From contig NZ_VFMU01000001.1 of assembly GCF_006715225.1 (NCBI RefSeq), positions 3,472,001-3,536,000 on the forward strand: 64,000 bases of DNA, in the 5' to 3' direction. Below the pieces are notes generated by a model. That model searched no databases and was not told the DNA's origin. It saw only the letters and a program-made list of their open reading frames with translations. The translations under genes and the position numbers were made by a program. Positions 62,060 to 64,000 of this stretch are shown here, in pieces. Numbering within the stretch: position 1 is the stretch's first letter; each line of letters begins with the position of its first letter. The DNA comes from Arthrobacter sp. SLBN-112. GTDB taxonomy: Bacteria; Actinomycetota; Actinomycetes; Actinomycetales; Micrococcaceae.

Positions 62060-64000
62060 ATGGATACAGCTACCGGTTCACTGCACATGAGCCTCTCCGA
62101 CGTCGCCTCCCTTGCGCAGGTCCAGCGGCCGGTGGTCTCCATGTGGCGCAGGCGAAGCAGTGGAGGACCGCTGCCGTTCCCGGCAGCCGCCGCGACCAGC
62201 AACGGAGTGGAGCTGTTCGACGCCGATGAGGTCACCGCCTGGCTCCGGGCCACCGGGCGCGGGAACAATGCGGAAGCCACGAACGACGCCGCCGTTTTCG
62301 CGAGGCTGGCCGCCCCGGCAGCGGGAGCACCCCGGGATAACCGGCAGACCTTCGATGGCCTCACCTCGCTCCTCGCCCTAAAGGTCATCACCGGTCAGGT
62401 CCTGAGCCGAAGCAGCGCGGCCGAACTGCTGGACGCTGCCGACGAGGCCGACCCCGACGATGTGTTCCTCTACTCCGAATTGGAGGCCCTCGGTTCCGCT
62501 CTTCCGGGGCTGGCAAACTTCGCGGACCGGCTGGCAGACAGTGCGTTCAGCGCGCCGGCGGCCTTCGAGAAACTGCTCTCCCACCGCTTCAAAGCCGGTC
62601 TGCGGGAGCAATCGGACACTGCACTGACGGACGCTGCGCTCAAGCTTGTCAGCACCACAGCCCTGGAGCTCGCCGCAACCCTGGACCGGAAGCCACTGTT
62701 CGTAGACTCCACGCCGGGCGGCAGCGACGTGATGCTCAGCATCGTACAGCAGTCCGGCGAATCAGGGCCCGTCACTTTCCTCGCAGCAGACCACGACGGC
62801 GGCGCCTCACGGTTTGCCCGCCGCCGCCTGGCAGTGCACGGCGCGGACAGCGCACCGGTCAAGATTGACGCCAAAGGCGCCTTCACCGTCAGTGGTCCCG
62901 CCGTGCATGTGGCCCAATATCCGGCTCCCGGCGATCCTGCACTGGACACCACCGGCATCCTGCTGGGCATCGAGAACATCGTCCTGCAGATGGACGACTC
63001 CCAGCGGGCGGTGGTCATTGCCCCTGCCCGAGTGCTGTGCGACGCCTTGCCGGGCGAGGCCGGGAACTTGCGCGCAGGTCTCCTGCGCTCCGGCCGGGTG
63101 CGCGCAATCGTCCGGCTCCAGCCGGGTCTTCTTCGCGCCAAGCCGCGCGAACCGCAAGCTTTGTGGGTGCTGGGTCCGTCCTTCGCGGAAGTGCCCATCG
63201 CCGACCGCTGGACCATGGTGGCGGACCTGAGCACCAGCCCGCTCACCCTCGATGTGAGCCAGGACCTGATCAGCGACGCCGTCGCCTCCATGGGCAGCCG
63301 AGCCACCATCCGCGCCCACTCATTCCGGTTCGCCCGTCTGGTGCAGACCCGCATACTTCTCGCGAGCCACGGCTCCCTTGTGGGCGCCCCGCCGGTCAGG
63401 AGTACGACGGCGGCGCGCGGCATTGAGACAGCGCTGCGGATCGAGGAACTCGTCCGGGTCCTTTCCGCCGGGGCAGCCGAGCCGCCTGCACTGCCGGCGT
63501 TCCAGCCCGCGGCGTCAGGCGGTTCGCTCCAGCCCGCGACGGTCCAGGAGCTCATGACCGCCGGTAACGTCAGGTACCTCAAAGGCATCCGGCTTGAGCA
63601 GGCTGACCTCAACGGCAAGGCCGGAAGCAGGATCCTGGGCCGCGAGGAACTGATGGATCCGCACAATGCCCAGCCGCGCTTCATCACGCTTCTAGACTTC
63701 GCCGCCAACTATCCCGCAGGGCGGCTCACCGAACCCGGCGACATTGTCTTCTGTACCAGCCCGCGGTCCGCCGCCATGGTGGACGCGGAGGGCGGCGCCG
63801 TCGTCGTCTTTCCCGCCCGGATCCTGAGGATCGACGAAGGTGACCCGGGCGGCCTGGTGCCCGCCGCCGTCGTCCGTGACATCAACGCCTGGCCGGCGAC
63901 GGACAAAACCTGGCGCAATTGGCGCCTGCGCCGTACAGCGGACGCCCAGCGCCAACCTTTGATCAACGCCCTGGAAACCCTGCAACACGCGCAGGCCCGA
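62060..64000 (+). CDS. HTH-bearing N6-adenine methylase-like protein (3' end outside window)
   Basis: At least 647 codons, open at the right edge. Residues 1-70 form a helix-turn-helix (SLSDVASLAQVQRPVVSMWR, DADEVTAWLRAT). The middle has the layout of a type I-style N6-adenine methylase: FVDSTPGGSDVM at the SAM loop, LAADHDGGASRFARRRLAVHG after it, and VVIAPARVLCDAL with RSGRVRAIVRLQPGLL later. Where NPPF/Y should be, VAQYPAPG is found, so methyl transfer is doubtful. The C-terminal part (FITLLDFAANYPAGRL, PGDIVFCTSPRS) resembles a target-recognition domain. ATG 62060 has GAAGGGGGCAGCC before it; ATG 62030 is in frame as an alternative. A long antisense frame exists but is a shadow. Confidence 0.8.
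   Translation, partial: MDTATGSLHMSLSDVASLAQVQRPVVSMWRRRSSGGPLPFPAAAATSNGVELFDADEVTAWLRATGRGNNAEATNDAAVFARLAAPAAGAPRDNRQTFDGLTSLLALKVITGQVLSRSSAAELLDAADEADPDDVFLYSELEALGSALPGLANFADRLADSAFSAPAAFEKLLSHRFKAGLREQSDTALTDAALKLVSTTALELAATLDRKPLFVDSTPGGSDVMLSIVQQSGESGPVTFLAADHDGGASRFARRRLAVHGADSAPVKIDAKGAFTVSGPAVHVAQYPAPGDPALDTTGILLGIENIVLQMDDSQRAVVIAPARVLCDALPGEAGNLRAGLLRSGRVRAIVRLQPGLLRAKPREPQALWVLGPSFAEVPIADRWTMVADLSTSPLTLDVSQDLISDAVASMGSRATIRAHSFRFARLVQTRILLASHGSLVGAPPVRSTTAARGIETALRIEELVRVLSAGAAEPPALPAFQPAASGGSLQPATVQELMTAGNVRYLKGIRLEQADLNGKAGSRILGREELMDPHNAQPRFITLLDFAANYPAGRLTEPGDIVFCTSPRSAAMVDAEGGAVVVFPARILRIDEGDPGGLVPAAVVRDINAWPATDKTWRNWRLRRTADAQRQPLINALETLQHAQAR

Noticed and set aside
62470..63708. 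412-codon open frame on the minus strand
   Set aside because: It is antisense to the methylase-like gene, whose plus-strand frame has coherent domains; the antisense product is Ser/Arg-rich noise.

Overview
The window is GC-rich (strong G/C at third codon positions) and reads as a chromosomal segment of a high-GC Gram-positive. The DevR-type regulator, the actinobacteria-restricted gene trio at 43.3-45.4 kb, frequent leaderless starts behind TANNNT hexamers, and the overall gene types fit a soil actinobacterium of the Arthrobacter/Pseudarthrobacter group. That assignment is inference from family resemblance, not a database match. I saw no rRNA, tRNA or CRISPR array.

Region 1 (about 1.6-29.4 kb) is a stress/dormancy locus. 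It holds a NarL-type response regulator very like mycobacterial DevR/DosR, a convergent GAF-GAF histidine kinase like DevS/DosT, five UspA genes, an Hsp20, a PEP synthase, four P-type ATPases of four different subclasses, a hemerythrin protein, a flavodoxin, a PNPOx-like flavoprotein, and small proteins with DUF3040, SHOCT, DUF5655, GyrI-like and YegP-like domains. Short boxes resembling the DosR site (G-R-C-N-T-T-N-G-G-N-C-C and its reverse) lie upstream of more than a dozen of these genes, often 30-80 bases from the start. I read the locus as one hypoxia/energy-stress regulon built around its own two-component regulator.

Region 2 (29.4-45.4 kb) mixes housekeeping and accessory genes: a small membrane protein pair, an HNH nuclease, a hydrolase, a LacI-ABC-GH32 operon for fructan or sucrose with twin operators, a DUF2087 protein, an APH-like kinase, a pseudo-receiver/thioredoxin-reductase fusion divergent from a UBP-type zinc-finger protein, and the conserved actinobacterial trio (histidine phosphatase, DUF3090, SCO1664-type kinase-like protein).

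Region 3 (45.4-49.9 kb) is a decayed zone: an NAD(P)-binding fragment, a beta-lactamase-fold lipoprotein, three diverged copies of a tiny CxxC gene (one broken), a lipoprotein and an IS481-type transposase remnant.

Region 4 (49.9-57.4 kb) is a minus-strand sugar/polyol operon (binding protein, two permeases, two Gfo/Idh/MocA dehydrogenases, ThuA) with its own LacI regulator and matching ATCGAT-centred operators.

Region 5 (57.7-64 kb) holds a beta-carbonic anhydrase, a set of envelope-type proteins, and, divergent from them across a perfect 20-bp palindrome, a large gene open at the right edge that looks like a DNA-binding, catalytically degenerate N6-adenine methylase.
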